NCBI RefSeq assembly: GCF_047495555.1
Contig: NZ_CP166866.1
Span: 1,710,001 to 1,774,000, forward strand
Origin: Methanobacterium_D sp040373355
GTDB taxonomy: Archaea; Methanobacteriota; Methanobacteria; Methanobacteriales; Methanobacteriaceae
Direction: 5' to 3'
Length of the DNA stretch: 64,000 nucleotides
The notes beneath the pieces are model-generated. The model saw only the letters and a program-made list of their open reading frames with translations, was not told the origin of the DNA and searched no databases. This document shows positions 1-11,113 of the stretch, in pieces (positions within the stretch are counted from its first letter, which is position 1; each line of letters starts with the position of its first letter). A program made the translations under genes and the position numbers.

Positions 1-786
1 AAATGGTTCATCTTCATAAAATTCAATGTAAGCTTTTTTAATTTGTTCTGAATCTATACCTTCATTTAGAAATGTATGAACTGTTGTTAAAATGCCTCTT
101 ATAACAGGGACAAGATGAGGAGTGAAAGATACCTTCGCATCACCAAATTTTGATACTTCTTGCTGAATTTCAGGCATGTGCCTGTGGGTTGTTACAGCAT
201 AAGCAAGTACATTATCACTGCAGTTTGGGAAATGAGTTACATCAGTTGGTTTAATTCCAGCACCACTTACACCTGTTTTTGAATCAACTATAACATGATC
301 AGCAATATTTTTATCCACAAGAGGCACTGTTGCTAAAATAGCTCCTGTAGGGAAACAACCAGGATTGGCTACAAGATTAGATTTCTTAATTTCTTCTCGA
401 TAAATTTCTGGAAGTCCATAAACTGCTTCAAGGGGAGCAGAATGATCTAAACCGTACCATTTTTCATATACTGAAACATCATCAAAACGATAATCTCCAC
501 TTAAATCCACTACTTTAATACCTCTTTCAATTAAATCAGGGACAATATCCATGGATGCTCCATGAGGGGTTGCTGTAAATACTAAATCGGCATCAATATT
601 TTCTGGTGCAATATCTTTAAATTTAATATCTTCGCCTCTTAGATGAGGATGAACCTTTGATACATTAATTCCATTGTACTGTCTTGATGTTGCGGCGCTT
701 ATATTAACTTCTTTGTGATTTTTTAAAAATCGCAGCAATTCTCCACCAGTATAACCACTGGCTCCAATTATAGCTACATTAATCAT
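1..786 (-). CDS. argC: N-acetyl-gamma-glutamyl-phosphate reductase, C-terminal end cut by window edge
   Basis: Reduces N-acetylglutamyl phosphate to the semialdehyde with NADPH, the third step from glutamate to ornithine. The reading frame is open from the ATG at 786 to the window edge, giving 262 codons. The N-terminus carries the nucleotide-binding loop GASGYTGGELLR. The catalytic cysteine lies in NPGCFPTG, and HFPNCSDN and HRHMPEI follow as in ArgC. It is the last visible gene of a minus-strand argJ-argB-argC series, 122 bp after argB. About 80 residues appear to be missing beyond the edge. Identification is confident; only the 3' end is unknown. Confidence 0.95.
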   Translation of the reverse strand, partial: MINVAIIGASGYTGGELLRFLKNHKEVNISAATSRQYNGINVSKVHPHLRGEDIKFKDIAPENIDADLVFTATPHGASMDIVPDLIERGIKVVDLSGDYRFDDVSVYEKWYGLDHSAPLEAVYGLPEIYREEIKKSNLVANPGCFPTGAILATVPLVDKNIADHVIVDSKTGVSGAGIKPTDVTHFPNCSDNVLAYAVTTHRHMPEIQQEVSKFGDAKVSFTPHLVPVIRGILTTVHTFLNEGIDSEQIKKAYIEFYEDEPF

Positions 787-908
787 ACTATTCACCTAAT
801 TCTTTTTATTCTCATTATAATATTAGAATTTCTATTTAAAAAGTATATCATTAAAAAATTTGATAAATTTATTATAGCTATATAAAAATAATTAATAAAA
901 ATAAAAAA

Positions 909-1790
909 TTAAGGAACAATCATGGTCCCTATACCTTTTTTAGTAAATATTTCAAGGAGTATAGAATGTTTAATCCTTCCATCAATTATATGAGCTGAAG
1001 AAACCCCATCTTCTATTGCTTTAATACAGGTAAGAGTTTTTGGAAGCATTCCTTCTGTTATAGTACCATTTTTAATTAATTCACCTATTTCACCAATTCT
1101 TATTTTTCTTAAAAGAGAATCAGGATCTTTAGGATCTTCGAGTATTCCTGGAACATCAGTTAATATAATTAATTTTTCTGCATCCATAGTTGAAGCAATA
1201 TCTCCAGCAACAGTATCAGCATTTAAATTTAATGTTTCTCCTTTATTATCAACCCCAATTGGTGAAATTATTGGAATATAATCTTTTTGAGTCAAAACAT
1301 CTATAATATCGGGATTTATAGACTTTATTTCTCCTACTAATCCTAAATCAACCATACGTTCTTCACCAGTGTTATTATCAACTATAACATGTGGTGCTTT
1401 TTTATCTGCTTCTATAAGACGACTATCTTTTCCAGAAAGTCCAATAGCTTTTCCACCATGTAGACCAATTTTTGAAACAATTTCAGTGTTGATTTTACCA
1501 ACAAGGACCATTTTAACAATGTCCATTGTTTCTTTATCGGTTATTCTAAGTCCTTCTATAAATTCAGGCTCTTTACCTATTTTAGCCATTGCTCTAGAGA
1601 TCTCAGGCCCTCCACCATGAACTACAATAGGTTCCATGCCTACATACTTTAAAAGGACTGTATCCCTTGCTGTGGATTCCATGGCGCCTTCATCAATCAT
1701 TGCATGGCCACCATATTTTATAAGAATCTTTTTTTTATGAAATTTTTTAATATAAGGAAGTGCCTCAATTAAAATGTTAACAGTTTCCAT
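909..1790 (-). CDS. argB: Acetylglutamate kinase
   Basis: Phosphorylates N-acetylglutamate with ATP, the second step of acetylated ornithine synthesis. The 293-residue length is normal for the amino-acid-kinase family. Visible family motifs are the Lys-Gly-Gly phosphate loop near residue 25 (IKYGGHAM), the second glycine loop VHGGGPEI near residue 58, and the ATP-site segment LIILTDVPGI. It sits between argJ and argC on the same strand, so it is probably co-transcribed with them. The ATG start gives a natural N-terminus that begins before the first helix. Confidence 0.96.
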   Translation of the reverse strand: METVNILIEALPYIKKFHKKKILIKYGGHAMIDEGAMESTARDTVLLKYVGMEPIVVHGGGPEISRAMAKIGKEPEFIEGLRITDKETMDIVKMVLVGKINTEIVSKIGLHGGKAIGLSGKDSRLIEADKKAPHVIVDNNTGEERMVDLGLVGEIKSINPDIIDVLTQKDYIPIISPIGVDNKGETLNLNADTVAGDIASTMDAEKLIILTDVPGILEDPKDPDSLLRKIRIGEIGELIKNGTITEGMLPKTLTCIKAIEDGVSSAHIIDGRIKHSILLEIFTKKGIGTMIVP

Positions 1791-1918
1791 TTAAATCGCC
1801 ATTTAAATTTTTTAAATACAATATAAAAATACTTTATGTTGAATATTCTGAATTTATTTTCACAGAATCACAATTAAACCTTTTTCAAAAGTTAATCAAC
1901 TCATAATCAATTATTATG

Positions 1919-3112
1919 TTAAGTAGAATACTCCGAGTTAATCTTCACATAATCATAGCTTAAATCACAACCATAAGCAGTTGCAGAATATTCTCCAATG
2001 TTTAAATTAACAATAATTTTTATTTCATCAGTTTTCATTATTTTTTCTGCTATTTCAAGTTCTTTTGACCCTTCTGAAGCCGTAATTGAACCCTTTTTTA
2101 CTATATTAACACATTCATCCTCTGACTCAAAAGTTATATCTACTCTATTTTCATCCATTTGAGCACCGGAATAACCAACTGCCGCCACTACTCGGCCCCA
2201 GTTCGGATCTGCACCAAATAAAGCTGTTTTAACAAGTGATGAACCAACTATAGATTTTGCAGAGTCTTCTGCATCTTTTAATGATACTGCACCTTCTACA
2301 GTTACTTCCATGTATTTTGTTGCACCCTCCCCATCCTTTGCCATCATCTTAGCAAGTTCAATGCAGACAAAATCGAGAGCTTTCTGGAAATTTTCGTCAA
2401 TTTTACCTGATTTTCTGCTGGATGTGAGTATAACAGTATCGTTAGTACTCTCGTCTCCATCTACAACTACCATGTTGAATGATTTATCCACTGCTTTTTT
2501 AAGCGTTTTTTGAAGTTCATCAGAAGACGCATTAATATCTGTAGTTATAAAACAGAGCATTGTACCCATATTTGGAGCTATCATTCCTGAACCTTTTGTT
2601 ATACCTCCGATTGTAGCAATACTTCCATCATTCAATGTAGTTTTAACTGATATTTCTTTTGAATAAGTATCAGTTGTCATTATTGCTTCTGCTGCAGCAA
2701 ATGAAGCTTCAGGAGAATTTTCAAGGGTTTCAAGAGATTCATCAATTAATCCATTTATAATATCCATGGGCATTTTTCTACCTATGATTCCAGTTGATGC
2801 TACTGCCACATCCTCTGATTTATATCCTAGCTTATCAGCAACTGCTTTTGCCATAGAATTTGCATCATTAAGGCCTTTTTCACCGGTAAAACAATTAGCA
2901 TTCCCACTGTTAGCCACAATTACCGAAATATGGCCATCTTTAACAGCTTCTTTGGATACAATAACTGGTGCAGCTACTATTTTATTAGAAGTAAATACTG
3001 CAGAAGCTGTACTATCCTTGTTAACTATAACAGTCACACCATATTTTCCTTTTCGAGAACCTGATGCAAGAACACCATCTACAGCGCAGATTCCCCCTTC
3101 TATTATTTCCAT
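1919..3112 (-). CDS. argJ: Glutamate N-acetyltransferase / ornithine acetyltransferase
   Basis: Transfers acetyl from N-acetylornithine to glutamate, recycling the acetyl group. Archaeal and thermophile ArgJ may also use acetyl-CoA, which fits the absence of an argA here. The 397-residue protein has the self-cleavage region KGSGMIAPNMGTML. Cleavage should fall before the Thr of GTML, giving alpha and beta chains, with that Thr as nucleophile; a Gly rather than the more usual Ala precedes it. FGADPNWGRV near the C-terminal third is also typical. The ATG at 3112 has GGAGAA upstream. First gene of the arginine series. Confidence 0.95.
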   Translation of the reverse strand: MEIIEGGICAVDGVLASGSRKGKYGVTVIVNKDSTASAVFTSNKIVAAPVIVSKEAVKDGHISVIVANSGNANCFTGEKGLNDANSMAKAVADKLGYKSEDVAVASTGIIGRKMPMDIINGLIDESLETLENSPEASFAAAEAIMTTDTYSKEISVKTTLNDGSIATIGGITKGSGMIAPNMGTMLCFITTDINASSDELQKTLKKAVDKSFNMVVVDGDESTNDTVILTSSRKSGKIDENFQKALDFVCIELAKMMAKDGEGATKYMEVTVEGAVSLKDAEDSAKSIVGSSLVKTALFGADPNWGRVVAAVGYSGAQMDENRVDITFESEDECVNIVKKGSITASEGSKELEIAEKIMKTDEIKIIVNLNIGEYSATAYGCDLSYDYVKINSEYST

Positions 3113-3178
3113 AAAAATTTCTCCTTACTTTAAAATAGGTAAAAGATATAAAAATTGAAAAAATAACTATTAAAATGT

Positions 3179-3478
3179 TTATTGTGTAATATTAGTATTT
3201 CCACTATTATTGCTGTTACTACTGTCCTTATTGTTTTCTATGTACACTGACTCGGAATTAGTGTTATTCGAGGCTGATGGAGTTTGCGGCTCTGAATGAG
3301 TATTAACATTTTTAGTGGTTTGAATCTGGGGTATTTCTTGAGGATTAGTTAAATTTGTAGAATTTGGAGTGTCATTTTGAGATAAACCCATTACTATCCC
3401 TGCTCCGGATCCACACCCAAAAGCAATTAAAGATATGATTAATGCAATTACCGCTTTCGCTTCAGTTTCTGGCTTCAT
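3179..3478 (-). CDS. Small single-TM protein with Ser/Asn-rich tail
   Basis: I do not recognise a family. The 99-residue product has a short charged N-terminus, one hydrophobic segment (about residues 9-31, containing a Cys in AFGCGSGAG) and then a low-complexity tail rich in Asn, Ser, Thr and Gln, with many N-x-S/T sequons. The expected topology is an N-terminal membrane anchor with an exposed, possibly glycosylated tail. It lies between argJ and the GGDD membrane protein on the same strand. No function can be assigned. Confidence 0.6.
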   Translation of the reverse strand: MKPETEAKAVIALIISLIAFGCGSGAGIVMGLSQNDTPNSTNLTNPQEIPQIQTTKNVNTHSEPQTPSASNNTNSESVYIENNKDSSNSNNSGNTNITQ

Positions 3479-3562
3479 AATACCACTCTGTTTTCTTTTG
3501 TGCTTTATTATTAATAAATATAATGTTTAAACTAAGAATTTAAGTTATTTTTAGCTACATCT

Positions 3563-4768
3563 CTAAGTTGCAACTGCATATAGAAGGGCTAAACCTATGG
3601 AAACTAATCCAAATTCCCAGTGTCCAGAGCTTGATCCAACAAATGTAGCTACAAAAACAAAGAGGAATATTAAAACTGCCTTACCTTTACCATTAATTAA
3701 GAAATCCATAGTTGCCTTGGTAAATTCTGATGGAATGTAATATGCATATGTCCCATCAGCAATATCAAAAACCATTACCGGACTGTTATTCCAAACTTTG
3801 ATTTCATCAGCAAGTTGTGCTCTTTCTCCTGATTCACGTCTGCTTTTTCCAATTCCCGCCCTTAATCGTGCGCCATTATTTAAAGCATGCCATGATGAAT
3901 CAATTCCTGCTCTAAGTGCTGCATCCTTAGTTGGAAGATTAGCAACGAGATCATCGCCTCCTTCACGATAACCTTCAATTTTACCCTGACATTCCTTTTC
4001 AATAAAATTTTTAATGTCTGTCATGATTTCAACGAGCTTATCCCGCCCATTTTCATCTATAAATTTAGTTGAATCAATGATATCTATAAATAAATAATTA
4101 TCATAAACTGCAGGAGTTCCTTTAGGATGCCTGATCTTAGATGAAAATACAATAGCATATTCTCCACCTAATTTAGTAAATCCAACTCCAGCACTTTCTC
4201 CAATCTGTTTGTTTAAATTTATTGCCCTTTCAATAGCAGCGGCACCGGTCATACCTGCTGCAGCTCGTACATGAATATCTTTTTCCATACCTAAACCAAT
4301 AATTTCTATGGCTACTCTTATGGCATCATTTTTTGAAAGAAGTTTTGCAACAATTTCAGAACGACTTTCTTCTACAATTGTACCTTTATTTTTCTTAATA
4401 AGACTTGAAAATTGTTTTATTATAGGATGTTTTTCGAAAACCTCAATATAGAGATATCTGTCACTTCCCATTATGATATTACTTAAAAGAGCATATTCAT
4501 CTACTTTATTTTCTGCAGGCTTTATTTCAATGAATTTTCTACCTTCAGGAATATTTTCAGTTCCAATTTCCTTTACAAGATTTTGAAAAATGTTTTGAGT
4601 TGTTATATGCGCGCGATCAATTTCTAAAAGCATTGTTTTAGTGTAATTAATCATTTCCACGTATTCTCGTTCCCTGTCATTAGTGGGGTAATATTTAGTG
4701 CCTATACTAAGTACCTTTGATTTAATAAAAAATCCAAAAAGGCCTCTTAATAGATAATCCATGACCAT
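3563..4768 (-). CDS. Membrane protein with GGDD palm/class III cyclase-like domain
   Basis: A 401-residue protein. Residues about 225-330 look like a nucleotide-cyclase or palm domain: FIDIIDSTKF (Asp229 and Asp232 as possible metal ligands), then EGYREGGDDLVANLP with GGDD at 270-273, then RLRAGIGKSR. Two hydrophobic segments end the protein (about 363-378 and 385-400), so it should be membrane-bound. The N-terminal 220 residues are not recognised. GGAGGA at 4777-4782 sits 8 nt before the ATG. It follows the NYN/PIN nuclease gene. The fold and nucleotide chemistry are inferred from motifs only; it could instead be an inactive relative. Confidence 0.6.
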   Translation of the reverse strand: MVMDYLLRGLFGFFIKSKVLSIGTKYYPTNDREREYVEMINYTKTMLLEIDRAHITTQNIFQNLVKEIGTENIPEGRKFIEIKPAENKVDEYALLSNIIMGSDRYLYIEVFEKHPIIKQFSSLIKKNKGTIVEESRSEIVAKLLSKNDAIRVAIEIIGLGMEKDIHVRAAAGMTGAAAIERAINLNKQIGESAGVGFTKLGGEYAIVFSSKIRHPKGTPAVYDNYLFIDIIDSTKFIDENGRDKLVEIMTDIKNFIEKECQGKIEGYREGGDDLVANLPTKDAALRAGIDSSWHALNNGARLRAGIGKSRRESGERAQLADEIKVWNNSPVMVFDIADGTYAYYIPSEFTKATMDFLINGKGKAVLIFLFVFVATFVGSSSGHWEFGLVSIGLALLYAVAT

Positions 4769-4797
4769 TTAGTTTGTCCTCCGAGTGAAGATGAGTC

Positions 4798-5820
4798 TTA
4801 ACTTTCTGCTTTTTCTAAAACAATTTCAAATTCTCCAGGTTTTTCCATGAGCATACTTGGTTTAACTGCCACAATTGGGAATTTCCATGTTCCAATTCTT
4901 GCAGCCACAGTACTTGCTATGTTCCTGGAATTTTTCTTTACAAATGCGTAGTCGTGATCATTAATGGTTATATTTACGTTGTATTTTGATTCTTCAACAA
5001 CTTCATCAGAGTAAAGGATATTAAGTTCAAATGTTCCTGGTTTTGTAAATAAGTCGTTTCTTATAGCCACAAGTGGAGCATGATCAAGCTTTAATCTATC
5101 CCCAACAGTAACTGCAATGTTTCCGGCATATCTAACAGCGTCTTTGTAATCACGAGGACTTACCAGAACAAATATAATAAAATCACTTGTTTTTTCTGCA
5201 TCTTCAACCATACTCATTACTTTACCAAAAAGAGGGATTTTCATCAGCATATCTTCCATTTTGGAGTCAATTCCTTCCTCTTTACTTTTTGTAATTCTAT
5301 CTATGGCCTCTTTTGCAACAGCAATACCGCTTAACTTTTTACTTTTTTTAATTTTATAAGCATCCATTCCTTTTTTTTCAAATTCGCCAAGTGATTGATT
5401 ACAAATTTTTTGAAGAATATTTTTAATCTTTTTTGGTTTTGAAGATGTTCCAATAACTATTTCTCCACCTTTGACATCATAAGGAATTCTTTTACTTGCT
5501 ATATCCTTAAATTCATCATTATATTCTCTAAATATATCATTTGACAGGATTTTAGCATGTTCTTCATATGCTATCTTTAAAATAAAGTGATCTGCAGTAG
5601 TACCTGATGGAACTTGCTGAATTTCTCCTTTTTCAAGAAGTGCGTTAAATTCTTCTTTTTTATCTATTTCATGTCTAAGGGATGCATCAGCTATTGCATA
5701 GGGTTCGTAACCAAGAGCTTTTAATGAGCTAACAGCATTTAATACATTATCAAGACTTGGTTTATCGTTTTTTCCCTTTTTAAAGTGAGCTACATTCGCC
5801 GCATCAATAATTACTTTCAA
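4798..5820 (-). CDS. NYN/Zc3h12a-like PIN-fold ribonuclease with duplicated C-terminal module
   Basis: Residues 1-125 look like an NYN/Zc3h12a-type PIN nuclease: MKVIIDAANVAHFKKG at the start, acidic residues at D43-AS, SGTTADHFIL, and ILSNDIFREYND, which together would supply the metal-binding Asp cluster. After a Lys-rich linker, residues about 220-340 contain two similar units, each with an R(N/Y)-x-A(S/G)-x-(V/I)A core and ending in K-P-G-(T/E)-F-E. The start is a TTG that overlaps the upstream stop (TTGA), with AGGTGAT just before it. Likely an RNA-processing enzyme, given the translation-related neighbours. Confidence 0.7.
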   Translation of the reverse strand: MKVIIDAANVAHFKKGKNDKPSLDNVLNAVSSLKALGYEPYAIADASLRHEIDKKEEFNALLEKGEIQQVPSGTTADHFILKIAYEEHAKILSNDIFREYNDEFKDIASKRIPYDVKGGEIVIGTSSKPKKIKNILQKICNQSLGEFEKKGMDAYKIKKSKKLSGIAVAKEAIDRITKSKEEGIDSKMEDMLMKIPLFGKVMSMVEDAEKTSDFIIFVLVSPRDYKDAVRYAGNIAVTVGDRLKLDHAPLVAIRNDLFTKPGTFELNILYSDEVVEESKYNVNITINDHDYAFVKKNSRNIASTVAARIGTWKFPIVAVKPSMLMEKPGEFEIVLEKAES

Positions 5821-6572
5821 TCAATCACCTTACACATGTTTTCATACCTTGCAAGAATTTTAGAATTCCCATCTGCCTGATTTAATTTTATTTCTACATT
5901 ATCCTCTTTAATATTAATAGTATTAAAGGAACAAATATCTTTTCCCCTAAGTTTAAGTGAAGATACTGTTCCAGCAGTAACGAAAGAGGTATTCTCAAGC
6001 TGCCATGCATGAGGGACATGTTTATGTCCAGAAAGCACCAGATCAGCATTTCCTTCAACAACTGAGCTTAATATATCTCCTGCATCAGTTAAGACATTTC
6101 TTTCACGTCCAGTTTTAGGAATAGGGATTAAATGATGATGTAACGCTATAATTTTATACAGATTTTTTTCCCCTGCTTTTTTAAGTTCCCTTTCCATTTT
6201 TAACTGTTGTGATCTTCCAACTTTGCCATAATCAAGGTCAGGCTCACTACTATCAAGCCCTATAGCACAAATTTCGCCAGTCATAACATCTAGAGTACCA
6301 CATCGCTTTTTTATTAACTCTTCGAAACATTCGTTTCCTATATGCCTTGCATCATGGTTTCCAGGTACAACTAGTAAGGGACTTTCTATTAAATCTAGAT
6401 ATTGGGCCGCAATTTCAAATTCAGCATAGTATCCATTTTCTGTAATATCTCCAGTTACAATAACTAAATCAGTTTCAAGCTCATTAACCTTATTTATTGC
6501 ACTGATTAGATAATCCTGCTTAAAATTGATTGCACCAACGTGCATATCAGATAAATGAGCTATGAATACCAT
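5817..6572 (-). CDS. Calcineurin-like metallophosphoesterase (Icc/CpdA type)
   Basis: All the two-metal phosphoesterase motifs are present in order: HLSDMHVG near residue 6, VTGDITENG near 39, VPGNHDARH near 70, LHHHLIP near 145 and LSGHKHVPHAW near 180. The 251-residue length is close to cytosolic Icc/CpdA-type enzymes, whose members cleave cyclic nucleotides or other phosphodiesters. The substrate cannot be read from sequence. It begins directly after the NAC stop codon and overlaps the nuclease gene, so it is in the same transcription unit. A GGDD palm-domain protein two genes downstream makes a signalling-nucleotide substrate conceivable, but this is inference. Confidence 0.88.
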   Translation of the reverse strand: MVFIAHLSDMHVGAINFKQDYLISAINKVNELETDLVIVTGDITENGYYAEFEIAAQYLDLIESPLLVVPGNHDARHIGNECFEELIKKRCGTLDVMTGEICAIGLDSSEPDLDYGKVGRSQQLKMERELKKAGEKNLYKIIALHHHLIPIPKTGRERNVLTDAGDILSSVVEGNADLVLSGHKHVPHAWQLENTSFVTAGTVSSLKLRGKDICSFNTINIKEDNVEIKLNQADGNSKILARYENMCKVID

Positions 6573-6922
6573 TTAGCTTAACCTCATAATCGCTTCTGCG
6601 AGGTCTCCATTTGTTTCTTTAAGCGCATTATGGGCTTCTTCTTTACTTTTACCTGTTTGGGCAGAAACAAGTTCTACATCTTCATCAGGTATTACCATTT
6701 CAGTTTCAATCTTCCTTTCTTTAGGTTTGCCAGTTATCTGGTATGTTTTTTGTCCCATAAAGTCCATTAAATTGACTTTCGGATTGCTGATAACAATTTC
6801 TTTATCTTTAAATTTTATAATAACTTCAGTAGCACCATTAATGTCTTTCATATCCATGCCCATTTGTTTCATGGATCTCTGCATTTGTTTAAGTTGTTTA
6901 GGGTTCATTCCTGCGCCAGGTA

Positions 6923-6926
<4 letters not shown>
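6573..6926 (-). CDS. nac: Nascent polypeptide-associated complex protein (archaeal NAC)
   Basis: Archaeal NAC forms a homodimer that binds ribosomes near the exit tunnel and contacts nascent chains. The 117-residue protein has a Met/Gln-rich N-terminus (NPKQLKQMQRSMKQMG), a central NAC beta-domain (about 30-75) and a C-terminal UBA domain with EDVELVSAQTGKSKEEA followed by NGDLAEAIMRLS. Its ATG overlaps the tgtA stop by 4 bp, and the next gene begins immediately after its stop. Length and motif order match the family, so the call is firm. Confidence 0.95.
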
Positions 6927-8938
<2,012 letters not shown>

Positions 8939-9050
8939 GTTTTCACCTTTAATAATCGTTATTTAACATATTAAGTTAATAATCAGCGTGATTTTTAATA
9001 ACTATATTTTAAATTATATAATTAAAATAAGCTTAAAGAATATATCTTCT

Positions 9051-10262
9051 TTAAAATTTATAATCTTTTTTAATAATTATTTCCAACCTCTTTTCCATCT
9101 CATTTATTCTGTCTTTAGAATTATTTAGTCTTCCAATTCCACAGTCACAGATACATTCTTCAAATTGAGGACATGTAATAAAAGCAGCTTCTTTGGACTT
9201 TAAATTATCAATTCCTAATTTATTTAAGTTTCTAAGTACTCTCCTTTTAAGTCTTGAATCTTCAAGTTCACTAAATAAAAATAAAGGCGTTTTCACAGTT
9301 GATGCTAATTTTATAAATCCTCTTGCAGATTTCCGCTCATTTTCGCGTCTTTTCATTATTTTCTCAGACGAATCAACCATCTGGAAATCCCTAAATGGAA
9401 TTCCAGCATCACTTAAAGCGATCATACGCTCATCATTAATTGAAAGTTGCTTTTTGATATTTTTAAAACTTTTAGATGCTACTGTTCCACCACTTTTTCT
9501 TCCAAATTGTGGGCCTTCCCCCACATGGAAGCCTGCTTTAACCATTGCTGATCTAACTGGAGCGGCTGAAGTATAAGTAAGTATAACTCCATCTTCTTTC
9601 AACAAATCTCTTAATTTAATGAAAAATTCGAAACTATATAATTCAGGGCATTTAGCAGGAGAAAAAGCATCTAAAAATATTGCATCATATTTATTTTCAG
9701 TTTCTATTTTACGTGCATCTTCAATTAATATATTTATATTTACCCTTTCATCTGTGATTTTATGAAATCTAAATTCAATAATTTTTTCTTGATATAATTT
9801 ACCCTCAATGGCTTCTTTTATGATTTCATACGATTTTATTGGGTTTTCAATTAATAAAGCTGCTGCAAGAGTTTCAAGTGATATTTCAACCATGTCAATA
9901 TTGATTTTTTTTGCACTATCCAAATAATCAATACATGAAGCAGCATTATAACCCAATCCGCTGCACACATCCAGTACATTGACTTCTTTTTTACCAACTA
10001 GATAAGCAGGCTTAACAAACTTTTCCATTGATTCTGTTAATGCTCCATGACGTGTATGCATTGTTTCTGATTTTCCTGCACATTCATTTGAGTTTAGAGT
10101 GTATGATCCATCATCAGTTTTAACAAGGAAGTTTTTTAGATCTTCTATAGTTCTTTTTCTTGCATTTAAATCTCCATTTCTTTCTTCTTTGAAACATTTT
10201 CGAATAATATTCATTGCCCTATCTTCTGGAGTTAATGCATTATATTCATCATTTATTACCAT
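9051..10262 (-). CDS. MnmC-like SAM methyltransferase with C-terminal Cys cluster
   Basis: The central region (about 60-255) is a Rossmann methyltransferase of the MnmC/DUF752 type: motif I VLDVCSGLGYNA, LDAFSPAKCPELYS and TYTSAAPVRSAMVKAGF. Bacterial MnmC methylates the wobble nm5U to mnm5U in tRNA, so a tRNA wobble role is likely here. The C-terminal 110 residues are an addition containing CPQFEECICDCGIG, four cysteines that could bind a metal or Fe-S cluster. It lies upstream of tgtA in the same direction, 112 bp away. The substrate is inferred from the family. Confidence 0.8.
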   Translation of the reverse strand: MVINDEYNALTPEDRAMNIIRKCFKEERNGDLNARKRTIEDLKNFLVKTDDGSYTLNSNECAGKSETMHTRHGALTESMEKFVKPAYLVGKKEVNVLDVCSGLGYNAASCIDYLDSAKKINIDMVEISLETLAAALLIENPIKSYEIIKEAIEGKLYQEKIIEFRFHKITDERVNINILIEDARKIETENKYDAIFLDAFSPAKCPELYSFEFFIKLRDLLKEDGVILTYTSAAPVRSAMVKAGFHVGEGPQFGRKSGGTVASKSFKNIKKQLSINDERMIALSDAGIPFRDFQMVDSSEKIMKRRENERKSARGFIKLASTVKTPLFLFSELEDSRLKRRVLRNLNKLGIDNLKSKEAAFITCPQFEECICDCGIGRLNNSKDRINEMEKRLEIIIKKDYKF

Positions 10263-10434
10263 AATTTATCCCAGTAAGCTTAATTAAATTAAAAATCAGA
10301 TAATTAATCTATATCAAAAAAATTATATTTTTAATTATAAATTTATTCTATGTAATTGGCTTAATAATATAAATATCGTACTAATAGAATTAATGACTAT
10401 TTTAACATTATTAAACATTTTTGGAGGAAAATAA

Positions 10435-11019
10435 ATGGTAAAAATTATAGGAATTAGTGGTAGCCCTCGAAGAGAAGGAAACACACTTTATCTCGTTGAA
10501 AAGGCCCTTGAATCAGCTAAAGATGCTGGAGCAGAAGTAAAATTGTATAATTTAGGTGAAATGGAAATAGAACCATGTAATGCATGTGATATATGTAAAA
10601 TGACTGGAGAATGTCCTAAAGATGATGGGATTAATGAAATTCTCTCAAAAATGCAAGAAGCAGATGGATTTATAATTGGAAGCCCAGTTTACTTTGGAAA
10701 TGTAACATCACAATTAAAGATGCTTATAGATAGATCAAGACCGCTTAGAATTGATTTTAAGCTTAAAGATAAAGTTGGCGGGGCAATAGCAGTTGGTGGA
10801 TCTCGAAATGGAGGACAGGAGACTACAATAGCGGCAATTCATGAGTTTTTACTTATTCAAGATGTAATCGTTGTCGGGGATGGTTCTCCTCTTGCTCATT
10901 ATGGGGGGACTGGAACAGGAGGTGCTCTTGGAGACATTAAAGATGACGAATTTGGAATTCAAACATCTAAAAATCTTGGAAAACGTGTGACTGAACTTGC
11001 TAAAAAGATTCATAATTAA
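10435..11019 (+). CDS. Iron-sulfur flavoprotein / NADPH-dependent FMN reductase family
   Basis: A 194-residue flavodoxin-fold protein. GISGSPRREGNTL at the N-terminus is the FMN phosphate loop. CNACDICKMTGEC around residues 48-60 gives a compact Cys-x2-Cys-x2-Cys-x5-Cys spacing as in methanogen iron-sulfur flavoproteins (Isf), which pass electrons from ferredoxin to acceptors such as O2 or peroxide. IGSPVYFGNVTSQLK and SRNGGQET follow as expected. GGAGG lies 7 nt before the ATG. It is divergent from the MnmC-like gene. The electron acceptor is not deducible. Confidence 0.88.
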   Translation: MVKIIGISGSPRREGNTLYLVEKALESAKDAGAEVKLYNLGEMEIEPCNACDICKMTGECPKDDGINEILSKMQEADGFIIGSPVYFGNVTSQLKMLIDRSRPLRIDFKLKDKVGGAIAVGGSRNGGQETTIAAIHEFLLIQDVIVVGDGSPLAHYGGTGTGGALGDIKDDEFGIQTSKNLGKRVTELAKKIHN

Positions 11020-11113
11020 ATTTTAATATTCAAATATATTTTTTAGTTTTAGTAATATTCATAATATAAAAACCGAATATAAATATAATAAGTTAATCAG
11101 GAGTAACAATTCT

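Noticed and set aside
3563..4768. GGDD protein as a Cas10-type CRISPR polymerase
   Set aside because: No CRISPR array, Cas protein or CARF effector is nearby, the protein is short and membrane-bound, and its neighbours are translation genes.
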